A stretch of 64,000 bases of DNA from Microbacterium thalli (GCF_028737325.1 NZ_JAQZCH010000001.1:1552928-1616927); one strand, 5' to 3'; shown: positions 42,131 through 52,971, counted from the stretch's first letter. Numbers and translations: made by a program. The notes: a model not told the origin generated them from the letters alone.

Positions 42131-43201
42131 TCAGACGAGAGCGGAACGCGCCGAGCCGGCGGCCAGACGCTCCGCGGCGAGCGACTCCGCAGCCGCGAGG
42201 GGCGTGACGGCGCGGGCATCGGCTTCGTCGAAGATGCGGCGCAGAACGTCGCCGATGCCTTCGACCCGCGCCATGATCTCGGCCCGTGCGCGCTGCTTCG
42301 CGGCGAGGTCGAGGTAGATGACACCGCCGGCGTTCACGACGAAGTCCGGGGCGTACAGGATGCCGCGCGCCGCGAGCCGGTCGGCACCCGCACGGTGCGC
42401 GAGGGGGTTGTTGGCCGGTCCGCAGACCGCGCGCGCGTCCAGCGCGTCGATGACCTCGTCGGTCAGCACGCCGCCGATGCCGGCGGGGACGAACACGTCC
42501 GCGGTCGCGAGGTGGGCCTCCGCGGGATCCACCCATGCGGCGCCCAGGTCGGCTGCGAGCTCCTTCTTGGCCGGGTTGACGTCGGTCACGGTCAGCACGG
42601 CCCCCTCGGCCGCCAGCTGCAGCGCGAGCCGGCTGCCGACCTGGCCAAGGCCCGCGACGGTGATGCGGCGCCCGGCGACATCGGCGGTGCCGACCGCGCG
42701 CTCGAGCGTCGCCGTCATCGACGCGTAGACGCCGATGCTCGTCGGCCCCGCCGGTTCGCCGGAGCCGCCCACCCGATCGGGAAGCCCGACGACGTGCTCG
42801 GTGCGCTCGCTCACGACGAGCATGTCGTCGGTCGTCGAGCCGACATCCTCCGCCGTCCGGTACAGCCCGCCCAAGGACTCGACCGCATCGCCGAGGTCGA
42901 GGAACGCGGCCCGCCGGCGCTCCGCATCGAGCACGGTGCCGGGCGGCAGCCCGATGACGGCCTTGCCGCCACCGGCATCCAGGCCCGCGGCGGCGTTCTT
43001 CAGCGTCATGGCCGCGGACAGGCGCAGCGCGTCGCCGAGTGCGTCGCTCCAGTGCGGGTAGTTCCACATGCGGGCGCCGCCGAGGGCGGGGCCGAGCACG
43101 GAGGAGTGCAGCGCGGCGGCGATGAAGAGGCCGCTGCGCCGCCCCGTGATCACCTCCACGCGCTCGTGCGTGAAATCGGGAAGGGGCAGGGCGTGGGTCA
43201 T
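42131..43201 (-). CDS. Leu/Phe/Val/Glu-dehydrogenase-family enzyme
   Basis: A 356-residue amino-acid dehydrogenase. The substrate domain has the Lys in LGGARMWNYPHWSDALGDALRLSAAMTLKNAAAGLDAGGGKAVI and the acidic partner in YRTAEDVGSTTDDM. The NAD domain carries ITVAGLGQVGSRLALQL and CGPANNPLAHRAGADRLAARGILYAPDFVVNAGG. This is the Leu/Phe/Val-dehydrogenase branch that deaminates branched-chain or aromatic amino acids; which one cannot be told. ATG at 43201 has AGAGG upstream. Confidence 0.92.
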   Translation of the reverse strand: MTHALPLPDFTHERVEVITGRRSGLFIAAALHSSVLGPALGGARMWNYPHWSDALGDALRLSAAMTLKNAAAGLDAGGGKAVIGLPPGTVLDAERRRAAFLDLGDAVESLGGLYRTAEDVGSTTDDMLVVSERTEHVVGLPDRVGGSGEPAGPTSIGVYASMTATLERAVGTADVAGRRITVAGLGQVGSRLALQLAAEGAVLTVTDVNPAKKELAADLGAAWVDPAEAHLATADVFVPAGIGGVLTDEVIDALDARAVCGPANNPLAHRAGADRLAARGILYAPDFVVNAGGVIYLDLAAKQRARAEIMARVEGIGDVLRRIFDEADARAVTPLAAAESLAAERLAAGSARSALV

Positions 43202-43284
43202 CGCGATCCTCTTTCGGCGGAGCCTTGTGGGCTCGTGCTCTGTGACGCCGCGGCGTTGCGGCATCCCGCCCATTCTGCCTCTTC

Positions 43285-43290
43285 TAGAGT
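43285..43290 (+). promoter_or_regulatory. -10 hexamer TAGAGT
   Basis: TAGAGT ends 6 nt before the GTG at 43297; no ribosome binding site lies between. Confidence 0.5.
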
Positions 43291-43296
43291 GACGAT

Positions 43297-43773
43297 GTGA
43301 GTACCGACCTGCCTTCCCGCAGCCGCATCGTCCACGAGGCGCTGCGCGGCGCCGGCATCGCGGGCGACATCGTCGTGCTGCCGGATGCCGCCTCGACCGC
43401 GGCCCTCGCGGCCGCCGCGCTCGGCGTCGAGGTGGGCGCCATCGCCAACAGCCTCGTGTTCTGGTCGGACGGCGAGCCGCTGCTCGTGATGACCAGCGGC
43501 GCGCACCGCGTCGACACCGCGCGTCTGGCCGAGCGTCTCGGGCGGGGAGAGATCCGTCGCGCGACCGTCGAGCAGGTGCGTGCCGCGACGGGCCAGGTGA
43601 TCGGCGGCGTCGCGCCGACCGGGCACCCCGCGCCGCTGCGCACCGTCGTCGACGAGGACCTCGCGACGTACGAGCGCATCTGGGCCGCGGCCGGGACGCC
43701 GCACACGGTGTTCCCGCTCACGTTCGACGAGCTCGTCCGGCTCACCGCCGGCACGGTCGTCGCGGTCGTCTGA
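43297..43773 (+). CDS. YbaK/EbsC-type aminoacyl-tRNA deacylase
   Basis: A 158-residue editing-domain protein. It has VEVGAIANSLVFWSDGEPLLVMTSGAHRVDTARLAERLG, then VEQVRAATGQVIGGVAPTGHPAPLRTVVDEDLATYERIWAAAGTPHTVFPLTFDELVRLTAG, the standard order of the YbaK/ProX fold. Such free-standing proteins hydrolyse mischarged Cys-tRNA(Pro) or related tRNAs. GTG at 43297, probably leaderless. Convergent with the phosphatase gene, 8 bp apart. Confidence 0.92.
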   Translation: MSTDLPSRSRIVHEALRGAGIAGDIVVLPDAASTAALAAAALGVEVGAIANSLVFWSDGEPLLVMTSGAHRVDTARLAERLGRGEIRRATVEQVRAATGQVIGGVAPTGHPAPLRTVVDEDLATYERIWAAAGTPHTVFPLTFDELVRLTAGTVVAVV

Positions 43774-43781
43774 CCGACCCG

Positions 43782-44255
43782 TCAGCCTTTCGGGCTGTCG
43801 AAGCTCCAGTCGTCCGGGCCGATCGCGGTGGCGACATCCCAATCGTCGGTCGACCACGTGAAGGTCGCGACGGCGCACGTGGGCATGTGAGCGATGCCGC
43901 CCCCCGAGAGGCGCTCGGCGAGCACCGTCATCCCCGGGTCGTGCGCGACGATCAGCACGGACGAGACCCCCGAGCCGGCAGCGGCGTCCAGCAGCACCCG
44001 GGCGCCCGCGCCGTACAGCTCGTCGCGAAGCTCGGGCTCGCGTCCCAATGCCGTACCGAACGCGGCCGCCGTCGTCCGGGCGCGCAGGGCGGTCGAGGCG
44101 AGCAGCCGGTCGACCGGGGTGCCCGAGGCGGCGAGGCGCTGCGCCATGGCGGGTGCGTCGCGCTGCCCGCGCTCGTTGAGCGGCCGGTCGTGGTCATCGA
44201 GGCCGGGGGAGCCCCAGTCGCTCTTGGCGTGGCGCACGAGGGTCAGGGTGGTCAT
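43782..44255 (-). CDS. SixA-type histidine phosphatase
   Basis: A 157-residue member of the histidine phosphatase superfamily, SixA branch. The catalytic RHG equals TLTLVRHAKSDWGSPGLDDHDRPLNERGQRDAPAMAQRL; the second conserved His is in VLIVAHDPGMTVLAERL. SixA in E. coli dephosphorylates phosphohistidine in phosphotransfer proteins; actinobacterial substrates are not known. The start follows GGAGGATGAGCAG. The neighbouring DUF445 gene ends 4 nt upstream, so they are co-transcribed. Confidence 0.92.
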   Translation of the reverse strand: MTTLTLVRHAKSDWGSPGLDDHDRPLNERGQRDAPAMAQRLAASGTPVDRLLASTALRARTTAAAFGTALGREPELRDELYGAGARVLLDAAAGSGVSSVLIVAHDPGMTVLAERLSGGGIAHMPTCAVATFTWSTDDWDVATAIGPDDWSFDSPKG

Positions 44256-44259
44256 CTGC

Positions 44260-45540
44260 TCATCCTCCCGCGCCGAAGACGGCGTGCGCGATGGTGAAGA
44301 TCACGAGGCCGGCCAGCGAGCCGACGATCGTGCCGTTGAGGCGGATGTACTGCAGGTCGCGGCCGACCATGAGCTCGATCTTCTCGGTCGTCTCCTGCGC
44401 GTCCCAGCGTTCGACCGTATCGGTGATGATCGAGGCGATGTCGGCCCGGTGCCGGTCGACCAGCGTCGCTGCGGCATCCGTGACCCGCGCGTCGATGCGC
44501 TGCTGGAGTGCCGGCTCGGTCGCCAGGCGGTCGCCGATCTCAGCCAGAGCGGCGGCGATGCGTCGGCGCAGCGGGCTGTCGGCATCGCCCAGTGAGCGGA
44601 CGAGTCCCGCCTTGGCGGTACCCCACGCCTCGGCGGCGAGGGCGCGCACCCGCGGGCTGTCGAACACCGCGGCCTTGGCGGCCTCGAGCCGGGCCGCCGT
44701 CTCGGTCTCACCCTGCAGGTCGTCGGCGACACGGGTGAGATAGCCGTCGATGGCGCGGCGGGCGGGGTGGTCGGGGTCCGCACGGACGGCGGCGACGAAG
44801 GCGAGGGCCTCGCGATAGACGGTGTCGTCGACGAGGCGCGTCGCGACGGACGGCACCCACGAGGGCAGCCGGCGCGACACGAGTCCCGTGAACACCGAAC
44901 GGTTCGCGACGAGCCAGGTCTCGATGCTGTCGACGGCGAGATCGACGGCGCCGTGGTGCGCGCCGGTGTCGACGACCCGGTCGAGCCAGCCGCCGAGCGA
45001 CGGCCCCCACGAGGGGGCGAGCAGGTGATCGCGTGCGAGGTCCTCGAGCAGATCCTGCACCTCGTCGTCGCTCAATGCGGTGAGGATCCCGGATGCCACG
45101 GCGGAGGCCTCGGCCGCGACGCGCTCGGCGTTGTCGGGGCGGCGCAGCCAGCTGCCGACCCGGGCCGCGACGCCGATCGACTCGAGCTTCTCGCGGATGA
45201 CGCCGGCCTCGAGGAAGTTCGTCTCGACGAACTCGCCGAGCGTCCGACCGATCTCGTCCTTGCGCCTCGGGATGATCGCGGTGTGCGGGATGGGGATGCC
45301 CAGCGGATGCCGGAACAGCGCGGTCACCGCGAACCAGTCGGCGAGGGCGCCCACCATGCCGCCCTCGGCAGCCGCCCGGACGTAGCCGAATGCGGGGATC
45401 GCCTGCTGCAGCGGGAACGAGACGGCGAAGACCACGGCCATGAACAGCAGGGCGCCGAGGGCGACCGCCTTCATCCGGCGCAGGCCCTGTCGGCGGACCT
45501 GGTCCGCGGGAGACAGCAGCGATGTCGGCGTAGGTGCCAT
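44260..45540 (-). CDS. DUF445 membrane protein
   Basis: A 426-residue protein. One hydrophobic segment near the start (MKAVALGALLFMAVVFAVSF) and one at the end (NGTIVGSLAGLVIFTIAHAVF) enclose a long helical region. DUF445 signatures: GYVRAAAEGGMVGALADWFAVTALFRHPLGIPIPHTAIIPRRKDEIGRTLGEFVETNFL, then IRLNGTIVGSLAGLVIF. It probably sits in the inner membrane with a large soluble domain. No role is established. Upstream gene of the SixA pair. Confidence 0.92.
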   Translation of the reverse strand: MAPTPTSLLSPADQVRRQGLRRMKAVALGALLFMAVVFAVSFPLQQAIPAFGYVRAAAEGGMVGALADWFAVTALFRHPLGIPIPHTAIIPRRKDEIGRTLGEFVETNFLEAGVIREKLESIGVAARVGSWLRRPDNAERVAAEASAVASGILTALSDDEVQDLLEDLARDHLLAPSWGPSLGGWLDRVVDTGAHHGAVDLAVDSIETWLVANRSVFTGLVSRRLPSWVPSVATRLVDDTVYREALAFVAAVRADPDHPARRAIDGYLTRVADDLQGETETAARLEAAKAAVFDSPRVRALAAEAWGTAKAGLVRSLGDADSPLRRRIAAALAEIGDRLATEPALQQRIDARVTDAAATLVDRHRADIASIITDTVERWDAQETTEKIELMVGRDLQYIRLNGTIVGSLAGLVIFTIAHAVFGAGG

Positions 45541-45587
45541 CCGGTCATCCTCCCACGCGGGTCCGCGGCGGGGGCCGGAACCTCGCG

Positions 45588-46760
45588 TCAGGCGGGGTCG
45601 ACCGGACCGAGCCAGGCGGCCGCGACGGTGCTGTGCGCCGACTCGGGGTCCGAGGGGTGGAACTGGCCCGCCAGCACGTCACGGTAGAGGCGGCTCAACT
45701 CCGACCGTGAGAAGTACGACGAACCGCCCGCGACGAGCATCGCCTCGTCGACGATGCGCTTGGCCGCCGTGACCGCGCGGTGCTTGAGTCCGCTGAGCTT
45801 GGCGAACCAGAGCGCGCCGTGATCGGCACGCGCGTCGATGTCGCGGGCGATGACGTCGAGCTGCGGCAGCATCCCGTCGTAGGTCAGAGCCATGTCGGCG
45901 ATGCGCCACCGGATGTCGGGGTCCTGGCTGTAGGAGCGGCCGGTCTTCTTCGAGGTGCGCGTGTGGGCTGTCTCGACGGCGAGGTCGAGCGCCCGCCGGG
46001 CGATGCCCGTGTAGACCGAGGCCAGCAGCAGCTCGAACACCGAGAAGATGCCGAAGACCAGCGGGTCGGGGTTCGGACCCGGCGCCAGGCGGCGCACGAC
46101 GCGGTCGGCGGGAGCGATGGCTTCGTGTAGCTCGGTCGTGCGCGACTGCGTTCCGCGCATGCCGAGGGTGTCCCAGTCGTCTCGGGTGCGGACGGCGTCG
46201 GTGCGGGGCACGAACCCGAACACGAGGCGCGGGGCGTCCGCGCTCGTCGTATCGAGACCGTGCAGTCCGAGCTGGTCCCAGACGGGGGCGAGCGAGGTGA
46301 AGATCTTGGTGCCGGTGAAGGCGTAGCCGCCGTCCGGCTGCGGCGTGGCGGCGGTGTCGCTGCCGAACAGGACGAGGTCGTTGCCCGCCTCGCTGATGCC
46401 GAAGGCGAAGACCTCGCCGGCGGCCGCGCCCTCCTGGACGAAGCGCAGGGCGTCGTCGCCCCGGTCGGCGAGCACCTTCGCGACGCCGGTCCAGACGAGG
46501 TGCATGTTGATCGCGAGCGCGGTGGCGGGGGCCGCGCCGGCGAGGCGCTGCTGCAGAACGGAGGCCTGCGCGAGCGACAGGCCGGCGCCGCCGAGGCTTT
46601 CGGGCACGAGGATCGCCAGGTACCCGGCGGCACGCAGCTCGACGAGGTCCTCGTCCGGGAACACGTTGCCGGCGTCGACGGCCGCTGCCCAGCTGCGGAT
46701 GCGCTCGAGGAGGTCGTCGGGCAGGTATCGGGCCGGGTCGAAGTCGCTCACGGCATCCAT
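45588..46760 (-). CDS. Acyl-CoA dehydrogenase family protein
   Basis: A 390-residue flavoprotein of the acyl-CoA dehydrogenase fold: GYLAILVPESLGGAGLSLAQASVLQQRLAGAAPATALAINMHLVW in the helical first half, ISEAGNDLVLFGSDT in the beta domain, and the C-terminal helices AVTAAKRIVDEAMLVAGGSSYFSRSELSRLYRDVLAGQFHPSDPE. The catalytic Glu of classic enzymes is not identifiable, and the ending resembles DszC/monooxygenase-type members. The substrate is unknown. ATG at 46760. Confidence 0.88.
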   Translation of the reverse strand: MDAVSDFDPARYLPDDLLERIRSWAAAVDAGNVFPDEDLVELRAAGYLAILVPESLGGAGLSLAQASVLQQRLAGAAPATALAINMHLVWTGVAKVLADRGDDALRFVQEGAAAGEVFAFGISEAGNDLVLFGSDTAATPQPDGGYAFTGTKIFTSLAPVWDQLGLHGLDTTSADAPRLVFGFVPRTDAVRTRDDWDTLGMRGTQSRTTELHEAIAPADRVVRRLAPGPNPDPLVFGIFSVFELLLASVYTGIARRALDLAVETAHTRTSKKTGRSYSQDPDIRWRIADMALTYDGMLPQLDVIARDIDARADHGALWFAKLSGLKHRAVTAAKRIVDEAMLVAGGSSYFSRSELSRLYRDVLAGQFHPSDPESAHSTVAAAWLGPVDPA

Positions 46761-46905
46761 TCTGCTCCCGGGTCGGCCCGGGGGCGGCGCCACAACTCCT
46801 CATATCCGGCGGGTGGGTGGCCCCGGGGGAGCCGGAGGAGCGGGGGAGATGCCGGATCTGAGGAAGTAGCGCGACCAGCCCGACGAGCCGGGGCAGGATG
46901 GGGTC

Positions 46906-47313
46906 ATGATCTCGACCGACGCAGCCCTCGCCCTGCGGAAAGCCGGACTGGTCTGGCACCCGGGTTCGGGCGACCGCTTCCAGCTGAACGAGCCGGAGTT
47001 CGAGGCCGATGTCTTCACCGTCAGCGAGATGACGATCGAGCCGAGGCGGTATCCGACGGGGACCATCCTGGCGTTCAACGGCACCACCGAGTGGGCGCTC
47101 GACTCCGTCGCGCTGGACGAGGCCCTGTGGCTGCCGCGCGAGGATCAGCTGCGCGAGATGCTGCGCGGGGCGTTCCGGAGCCTCCGCCGCCTCGCCGACA
47201 CCCACCGCGTCGAGATCGAGCTCGCCGGAGAGGCGCTGTCGTTCGAGCACCCGCAGCCCGAGGACGCGTACGCCGCGGCCGTGCTCGAGATGCTCCGCCG
47301 CGTCACCGACTGA
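46906..47313 (+). CDS. Uncharacterised actinobacterial protein
   Basis: A 135-residue soluble protein (MISTDAALALRKAGLVWHPGSGDRFQL, VFTVSEMTIEPRRYPTGTILAFNGTTEWALDSV, then LWLPREDQLREMLRGAFRSL). No membrane segment or catalytic motif. The ATG follows a CAGGAT hexamer by 6 nt, compatible with leaderless transcription. Convergent with the MFS gene. Proteins like this appear widely in Microbacteriaceae and have no assigned function; one cannot assume a link to pilus assembly. Confidence 0.78.
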   Translation: MISTDAALALRKAGLVWHPGSGDRFQLNEPEFEADVFTVSEMTIEPRRYPTGTILAFNGTTEWALDSVALDEALWLPREDQLREMLRGAFRSLRRLADTHRVEIELAGEALSFEHPQPEDAYAAAVLEMLRRVTD

Positions 47314-47328
47314 GGCTCGGGATCGGGG

Positions 47329-48534
47329 TCACGTGATGGTGTGCACCGGCTCGGTGTCGGGGATCGGCGACGAGTCGCGACCACGCAGGTCGGGGAACCA
47401 GCGCACGCAGGCTGCCGCGACGATGAGCCCGGCGGCCGCGAACAGAGCCGCGGCGATGTATGCGCCCTGCGGGCCCACCCCGTCGATCAGGAAGCCGGCG
47501 ACAGCTGATCCCGCGGCGGCGCCGATCAGCTGCCCGGTGCCGATCCAGCCGTAGGCTTCGGCGGTCTCGCTGAACTTCACGCTCGCCGAGGTGATGGCGA
47601 ACATGACGGCCAGCGCGGGGGCGATGCCGATGCCCGCGACCAGCAGCGACCCGCCGAGCCACCACGCGTTGAGCGAGAAGATCGTCGCGGTCAGACCCAC
47701 CGTGACGATCGCGAAGCGGCGGGCCATCGCCCAGCGGCCGATCGGGATGTGGCCGAACGACAGGCCGCCGGCGAGGCTGCCGACCGCGAAGACCGCGAGC
47801 ACGATGCCCGATTCGAGTCCGCCGTGGCCGAACGAGGCGACCACCCCGGCCTCGACCGCCGAGCAGGCGCCGATGAGGAGGAAGCCCGTCGCTGTGGCCA
47901 ATGCCACGGGCGGCTTCAGCAGCACACGTCCGAGGCTGCGGCGGCTGCGGGGGATGCGCACACGGCCGAGCTCGGGCGAGGCGATGAACCACGCTCCGCC
48001 GCCGATGAGGATCACGACGATCAGGAGCAGCCCCGGCACCGTGCCGGCCTGCAACGCGACGAAGGTGATGAGCACCGGGGCGATGATCCAGATGATCTCC
48101 TGCAGCGACGCGTCGAGCGAGAACAGCGGCGTCAGTTGACGCGAGGTCACCATCTTGGGGTAGATCGTCCGCACCGCCGACTGCACCGGCGGCGTCGACA
48201 GTCCGGCGACGAGCCCGAGGAGCATGTAGATCGGCAGCGAGACCTGGAGCAGCGCGAGCAGCGCGATCGCGGTGGCGCACACGGCGAGGGTCAGCGTCAG
48301 CACCCGGCGCATACCCCAGACGCCCATCCACCGGCTCGTCACCGGTCCGGCGACGGCCTGTCCGACTGAGGTGGCCGCCAGGACCAGACCGGCAGCCCCG
48401 TAGGAACCGGTCACGTGCTCGATGTGAAGCAGGACGGCGAGGCTCGTCATCCCGTTCGGAAAGCGCGCGGTCAACTGTGCGGCGATGATGCGCGCGACAC
48501 CCGGTGTGCGCAGCAGTTCTCCATATCCCGCCAC
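47329..48534 (-). CDS. Major facilitator superfamily transporter
   Basis: A 401-residue transporter with about 12 hydrophobic segments ([45 protein letters not shown] as the first two, and [21 protein letters not shown] at the end). No motif separates drug from sugar transport; the MFS motif A is degenerate ([14 protein letters not shown]). GTG at 48534 is used because GGAGGG precedes it, although the spacing is tight; an upstream GTG (VSAEGS) would add 15 residues. Substrate unknown. Confidence 0.85.
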   Translation of the reverse strand: MAGYGELLRTPGVARIIAAQLTARFPNGMTSLAVLLHIEHVTGSYGAAGLVLAATSVGQAVAGPVTSRWMGVWGMRRVLTLTLAVCATAIALLALLQVSLPIYMLLGLVAGLSTPPVQSAVRTIYPKMVTSRQLTPLFSLDASLQEIIWIIAPVLITFVALQAGTVPGLLLIVVILIGGGAWFIASPELGRVRIPRSRRSLGRVLLKPPVALATATGFLLIGACSAVEAGVVASFGHGGLESGIVLAVFAVGSLAGGLSFGHIPIGRWAMARRFAIVTVGLTATIFSLNAWWLGGSLLVAGIGIAPALAVMFAITSASVKFSETAEAYGWIGTGQLIGAAAGSAVAGFLIDGVGPQGAYIAAALFAAAGLIVAAACVRWFPDLRGRDSSPIPDTEPVHTIT

Positions 48535-48641
48535 CCCTCCACGGTAGCGACTCCGCGAGCCCTCCGCCGACACGCCGCGACACGCCGAAACCGATCGATC
48601 CGTCGGAATCGGATGTCTGCGGGCGCGGCTACCGTCCGAGC

Positions 48642-48738
48642 TGTGGACAGTCGCTCGAGCGGCCGGTGGAAACCGCGGAATCACGCCTCCAGACGGCGGC
48701 TGAAGTTGGCCGTCGACTGTGGATGAAACGGTGGACAA
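48642..48738 (+). promoter_or_regulatory. Three DnaA-box-like nonamers upstream of nrdHIEF
   Basis: TGTGGACAG (48642-48650), TGTGGATGA (48718-48726) and GGTGGACAA (48730-48738) each differ from TGTGGATAA/TGTGGACAA at one position. They share one orientation and lie 155-250 bp before the nrdH start, in an intergenic region that otherwise holds no gene. DnaA control of ribonucleotide reductase is known in other bacteria; here it is inferred. Confidence 0.4.
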
Positions 48739-48766
48739 GTTGTGTTGTACCTGGGGAGAGCGGTGC

Positions 48767-48801
48767 AAAACTACAGACTTGTAACTACTACCCCTTGTGG
48801 T
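48767..48801 (+). promoter_or_regulatory. Candidate NrdR boxes
   Basis: Two similar elements, CTACAGACTTGTA (48771-48783) and CTACCCCTTGTGG (48788-48800), share the pattern CTAC-N4-5-TTGTR. NrdR boxes in Actinobacteria have a comparable ACTACA...TGTAG form. Spacing (17 bp) is shorter than the usual about 31 bp between NrdR boxes, so this is tentative. Confidence 0.35.
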
Positions 48802-48892
48802 GCCCCCCGATGTCGGCACCCATATGTAGTATTGAGGTCCCGGCGAGATCACAGCCGGAGATGCGTAAGAAGCGAAGGGAAACCCACTCGAC

Positions 48893-49126
48893 ATGGCGAT
48901 CACGGTCTACACCAAGCCCTCCTGCGTGCAGTGCAACGCGACGTACCGTGCGCTGGACTCCAAGGGCATCGAATACGACGTCCTCGACCTCTCCGAGGAC
49001 CCGGCGGCGCTCGAGCGCGTCAAGTCGCTCGGCTACCTGCAGGCCCCCGTCGTCATCACCGACGAGGACCACTGGTCGGGCTTCCGCCCCGACAAGATCG
49101 ACGAGCTGGCCGCTCGCTTCGCCTGA
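48893..49126 (+). CDS. nrdH: Glutaredoxin-like electron donor NrdH
   Basis: A 77-residue redoxin: [37 protein letters not shown]. The active site CVQC, the [10 protein letters not shown] segment and the later [23 protein letters not shown] fit NrdH, which passes electrons from thioredoxin reductase to the class Ib ribonucleotide reductase. First gene of nrdHIEF; the upstream region carries NrdR-like and DnaA-like sites. A weak GAAGGGA sequence precedes the start by about 12 nt. Confidence 0.95.
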   Translation: MAITVYTKPSCVQCNATYRALDSKGIEYDVLDLSEDPAALERVKSLGYLQAPVVITDEDHWSGFRPDKIDELAARFA

Positions 49127-49130
49127 CCTC

Positions 49131-49580
49131 ATGAGCACGGCGGTCGCGACGCGGGCGCCTCTGCTCGTGTACTTCTCGAGCGTCTCGGGCAACACCGCGC
49201 GATTCATCGACAAGCTCGGACTGCCCGCGCTCCGCATCCCCCTTCACTCCTCACCGACGCCCTTCGTCATCACCGAGCCTTTCGTGCTCGTGACCCCCAC
49301 CTACGGCGGGGGACAGGGGCGCGGTGAGGAGAAGGGTGCGGTGCCCAAGCAAGTCGTCCGGTTCCTGAACGACGAGCGCAACCGCACCCTGCTGCGTGGA
49401 GTCATCTCCACCGGCAACACGAACTTCGGCGAGACGTACTGCCTCGCCGGCGACATCATCAGCCGCAAGTGCTCCGTGCCGCACTTGGACAAGGTGGAAC
49501 TATTCGGCACGCCCGAAGACGTCGAGCGCGTGAGCGCAGGATTGGAACGATGGTGGAATCAGCACTGGAAACAGCCTTGA
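49131..49580 (+). CDS. nrdI: NrdI flavodoxin-like protein
   Basis: A 149-residue protein with the flavodoxin loop [17 protein letters not shown] and [30 protein letters not shown], then [30 protein letters not shown]. NrdI supplies superoxide or peroxide to assemble the Mn(III)2-tyrosyl cofactor of NrdF. It begins 4 nt after the nrdH stop, and its end overlaps nrdE by 31 nt, indicating tight coupling. Confidence 0.95.
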   Translation: MSTAVATRAPLLVYFSSVSGNTARFIDKLGLPALRIPLHSSPTPFVITEPFVLVTPTYGGGQGRGEEKGAVPKQVVRFLNDERNRTLLRGVISTGNTNFGETYCLAGDIISRKCSVPHLDKVELFGTPEDVERVSAGLERWWNQHWKQP

Positions 49581-51718
49581 CCGATAACGGCTTCAAGGTC
49601 GACACGCGGTTCGAGGGTCTCGACTACCACGCCCTCAACGCGATGCTCAACCTCTACGGGGCGGACGGCAAGATCCAGTTCGACGCCGACAAGCGTGCGG
49701 CGCGGGAGTACTTCCTGCAGCACGTCAACCAGAACACGGTCTTCTTCCACTCCCTCAAGGAGCGCCTCGACTACCTCGTCGAGAAGGAGTACTACGAGCC
49801 GGCCGTCATCGAGAAGTACTCGCTCGAGTTCATCCAGAAGCTCAACGACTTCGCCTACGGCAAGAAGTTCCGCTTCGAGACCTTCCTCGGTGCGTTCAAG
49901 TACTACACGAGCTACACGCTGAAGACCTTCGACGGCAAGCGCTACCTCGAGCGCTTCGAGGACCGCGTCGTCATGACCGCCCTCGGTCTCGCCGACGGCG
50001 ACGAGACCCTCGCGATCCAGCTGGTCGACGAGATCATCTCGGGCCGGTTCCAGCCCGCGACGCCGACCTTCCTCAACACGGGCAAGGCCCAGCGCGGCGA
50101 GCTCGTGTCGTGCTTCCTGCTGCGCATCGAAGACAACATGGAATCGATCGCCCGCGGCATCAACTCCGCCCTGCAGCTGTCCAAGCGCGGTGGCGGCGTG
50201 GCGCTGCTCCTGTCGAACATCCGCGAGGCCGGCGCTCCGATCAAGCAGATCGAGAACCAGTCGTCGGGCATCATCCCCGTCATGAAGCTGCTCGAAGACA
50301 GCTTCAGCTACGCCAACCAGCTCGGCGCGCGTCAGGGTGCCGGTGCCGTCTACCTGTCGGCCCACCACCCCGACATCCTGAAGTTCCTCGACACCAAGCG
50401 TGAGAACGCTGACGAGAAGATCCGCATCAAGACGCTGTCGCTGGGTGTCGTCATCCCCGACATCACCTTCGAGCTCGCGCGCAACGGTGAGGACATGTAC
50501 CTCTTCTCGCCCTACGACGTCGAGAAGGTCTACGGCGTCCCCTTCGGCGACATCTCGGTCACCGAGAAGTACCGCGAGATGGTCGACGACGCGCGCATCA
50601 AGAAGACGAAGATCAACGCGCGCGAGTTCTTCCAGACCCTCGCCGAGATCCAGTTCGAGTCGGGCTACCCGTACATCATGTTCGAGGACACGGTGAACAA
50701 GGCCAACCCGATCAAGGGCCGGATCAACATGTCCAACCTGTGCTCGGAGATCCTCCAGGTCAACACCCCCACGACCTACAACGAGGACCTCTCCTACGCC
50801 CAGATCGGCAAGGACATCTCCTGCAACCTCGGCTCGATGAACATCGCGCTCGCGATGGACGGCAAGAACCTGGCCCAGACGGTCGAGACGAGCATCCGCG
50901 CTCTCACCGCGGTCAGCGACCAGAGCCACATCGCCTCGGTTCGCTCGATCGAGGACGGCAACGACCGTTCGCACGCGATCGGTCTCGGGCAGATGAACCT
51001 GCACGGCTACCTCGCGCGTGAGCACGTCTTCTACGGTTCCGAAGAGGGCATCGACTTCACGAACATCTACTTCTACACGGTGCTGTTCCACGCCCTGCAG
51101 GCGTCGAACAAGATCGCGATCGAGCGCGGGACGTACTTCGAGGGCTTCCCCGACTCGACCTACGCGTCGGGTGAGTTCTTCGACAAGTACGTCGAGCAGG
51201 AGTGGGCACCGCAGACCGACAAGGTGAAGGGTCTGTTCGACGGCATCCACATCCCGACGCAGGACGACTGGCGCGAGCTGAAGGCATCGATCCAGCAGCA
51301 CGGCATCTACAACCAGAACCTGCAGGCGGTGCCCCCGACCGGCTCGATCTCGTACATCAACAACTCGACGTCGTCGATCCACCCGATCGCGTCGAAGATC
51401 GAGATCCGCAAGGAAGGCAAGCTCGGCCGCGTCTACTACCCGGCGCCGTTCATGACGAACGACAACCTCGAGTACTACGAGGACGCGTACGAGATCGGCT
51501 ACGAGAAGGTCATCGACACGTACGCCGCCGCGACCCAGCACGTCGACCAGGGCCTGTCGCTCACGCTGTTCTTCAAGGACACCGCGACCACGCGCGACAT
51601 CAACAAGGCTCAGATCTACGCCTGGCGCAAGGGCATCAAGACGATCTACTACATCCGCCTGCGGCAGATGGCGCTCGAGGGCACCGACATGTCCGAGTGC
51701 GTCAGCTGCATGCTGTGA
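49550..51718 (+). CDS. nrdE: Ribonucleotide reductase class Ib, large subunit NrdE
   Basis: A 722-residue catalytic subunit, reducing ribonucleoside diphosphates. Features: [37 protein letters not shown] (first active-site Cys), the loop-2 region [16 protein letters not shown], the central active-site stretch [11 protein letters not shown] and [13 protein letters not shown], and the C-terminal shuttle pair in ECVSCML. The absence of an N-terminal ATP cone fits NrdE rather than NrdA. ATG at 49550 is inside nrdI. Confidence 0.97.
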   Translation: MVESALETALTDNGFKVDTRFEGLDYHALNAMLNLYGADGKIQFDADKRAAREYFLQHVNQNTVFFHSLKERLDYLVEKEYYEPAVIEKYSLEFIQKLNDFAYGKKFRFETFLGAFKYYTSYTLKTFDGKRYLERFEDRVVMTALGLADGDETLAIQLVDEIISGRFQPATPTFLNTGKAQRGELVSCFLLRIEDNMESIARGINSALQLSKRGGGVALLLSNIREAGAPIKQIENQSSGIIPVMKLLEDSFSYANQLGARQGAGAVYLSAHHPDILKFLDTKRENADEKIRIKTLSLGVVIPDITFELARNGEDMYLFSPYDVEKVYGVPFGDISVTEKYREMVDDARIKKTKINAREFFQTLAEIQFESGYPYIMFEDTVNKANPIKGRINMSNLCSEILQVNTPTTYNEDLSYAQIGKDISCNLGSMNIALAMDGKNLAQTVETSIRALTAVSDQSHIASVRSIEDGNDRSHAIGLGQMNLHGYLAREHVFYGSEEGIDFTNIYFYTVLFHALQASNKIAIERGTYFEGFPDSTYASGEFFDKYVEQEWAPQTDKVKGLFDGIHIPTQDDWRELKASIQQHGIYNQNLQAVPPTGSISYINNSTSSIHPIASKIEIRKEGKLGRVYYPAPFMTNDNLEYYEDAYEIGYEKVIDTYAAATQHVDQGLSLTLFFKDTATTRDINKAQIYAWRKGIKTIYYIRLRQMALEGTDMSECVSCML

Positions 51719-51747
51719 CGGATGCCGGAACCCGAACCAGGAACTGA

Positions 51748-52731
<984 letters not shown>

Positions 52732-52748
52732 GCTCCACGTAGCGACAC

Positions 52749-52805
52749 GAAAGTGGCGCGTGTGACGGGATCGCTCCGGCGGTTCCCGGCGCACGCGCCA
52801 CTTTC
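52749..52805 (+). terminator. Terminator of nrdHIEF
   Basis: GAAAGTGGCGCGTG (52749-52762) and CACGCGCCACTTTC (52792-52805) form a perfect 14-bp stem with a 29-nt loop; it ends in TCGTT. Confidence 0.8.
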
Positions 52806-52881
52806 TCGTTGACGCCGCGCCGGGCCTACGCATAGTGTTGCCAGGCTGCGCCACGAGGCACAGCATCACCGGAGGAACGAC

Positions 52882-52971
52882 ATGACCATGCGCAACGAGC
52901 GCCTGATCGCCGCGGACCTGGACCAGTTCCAGCTCCGCAATGAGCCGTACCCTCCGGTGCGAGACGTCTGA
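52882..52971 (+). CDS. Small 29-residue protein gene
   Basis: A 29-codon frame (MTMRNERLIAADLDQFQLRN plus EPYPPVRDV) with a near-ideal GGAGGA ribosome site six bases before ATG 52882, its own upstream terminator (52749-52805) and a downstream one (52987-53017). The stand-alone placement between two terminators is strong support for a real transcript. No family is recognised. It is polar and lacks membrane or secretion signals. No transposon or toxin context. Confidence 0.6.
   Translation: MTMRNERLIAADLDQFQLRNEPYPPVRDV

Noticed and set aside
49559..51541. 660-codon minus-strand frame opposite nrdE
   Set aside because: Mirror of the NrdE gene; Leu/Val/Asp rich repetitive sequence without domains.
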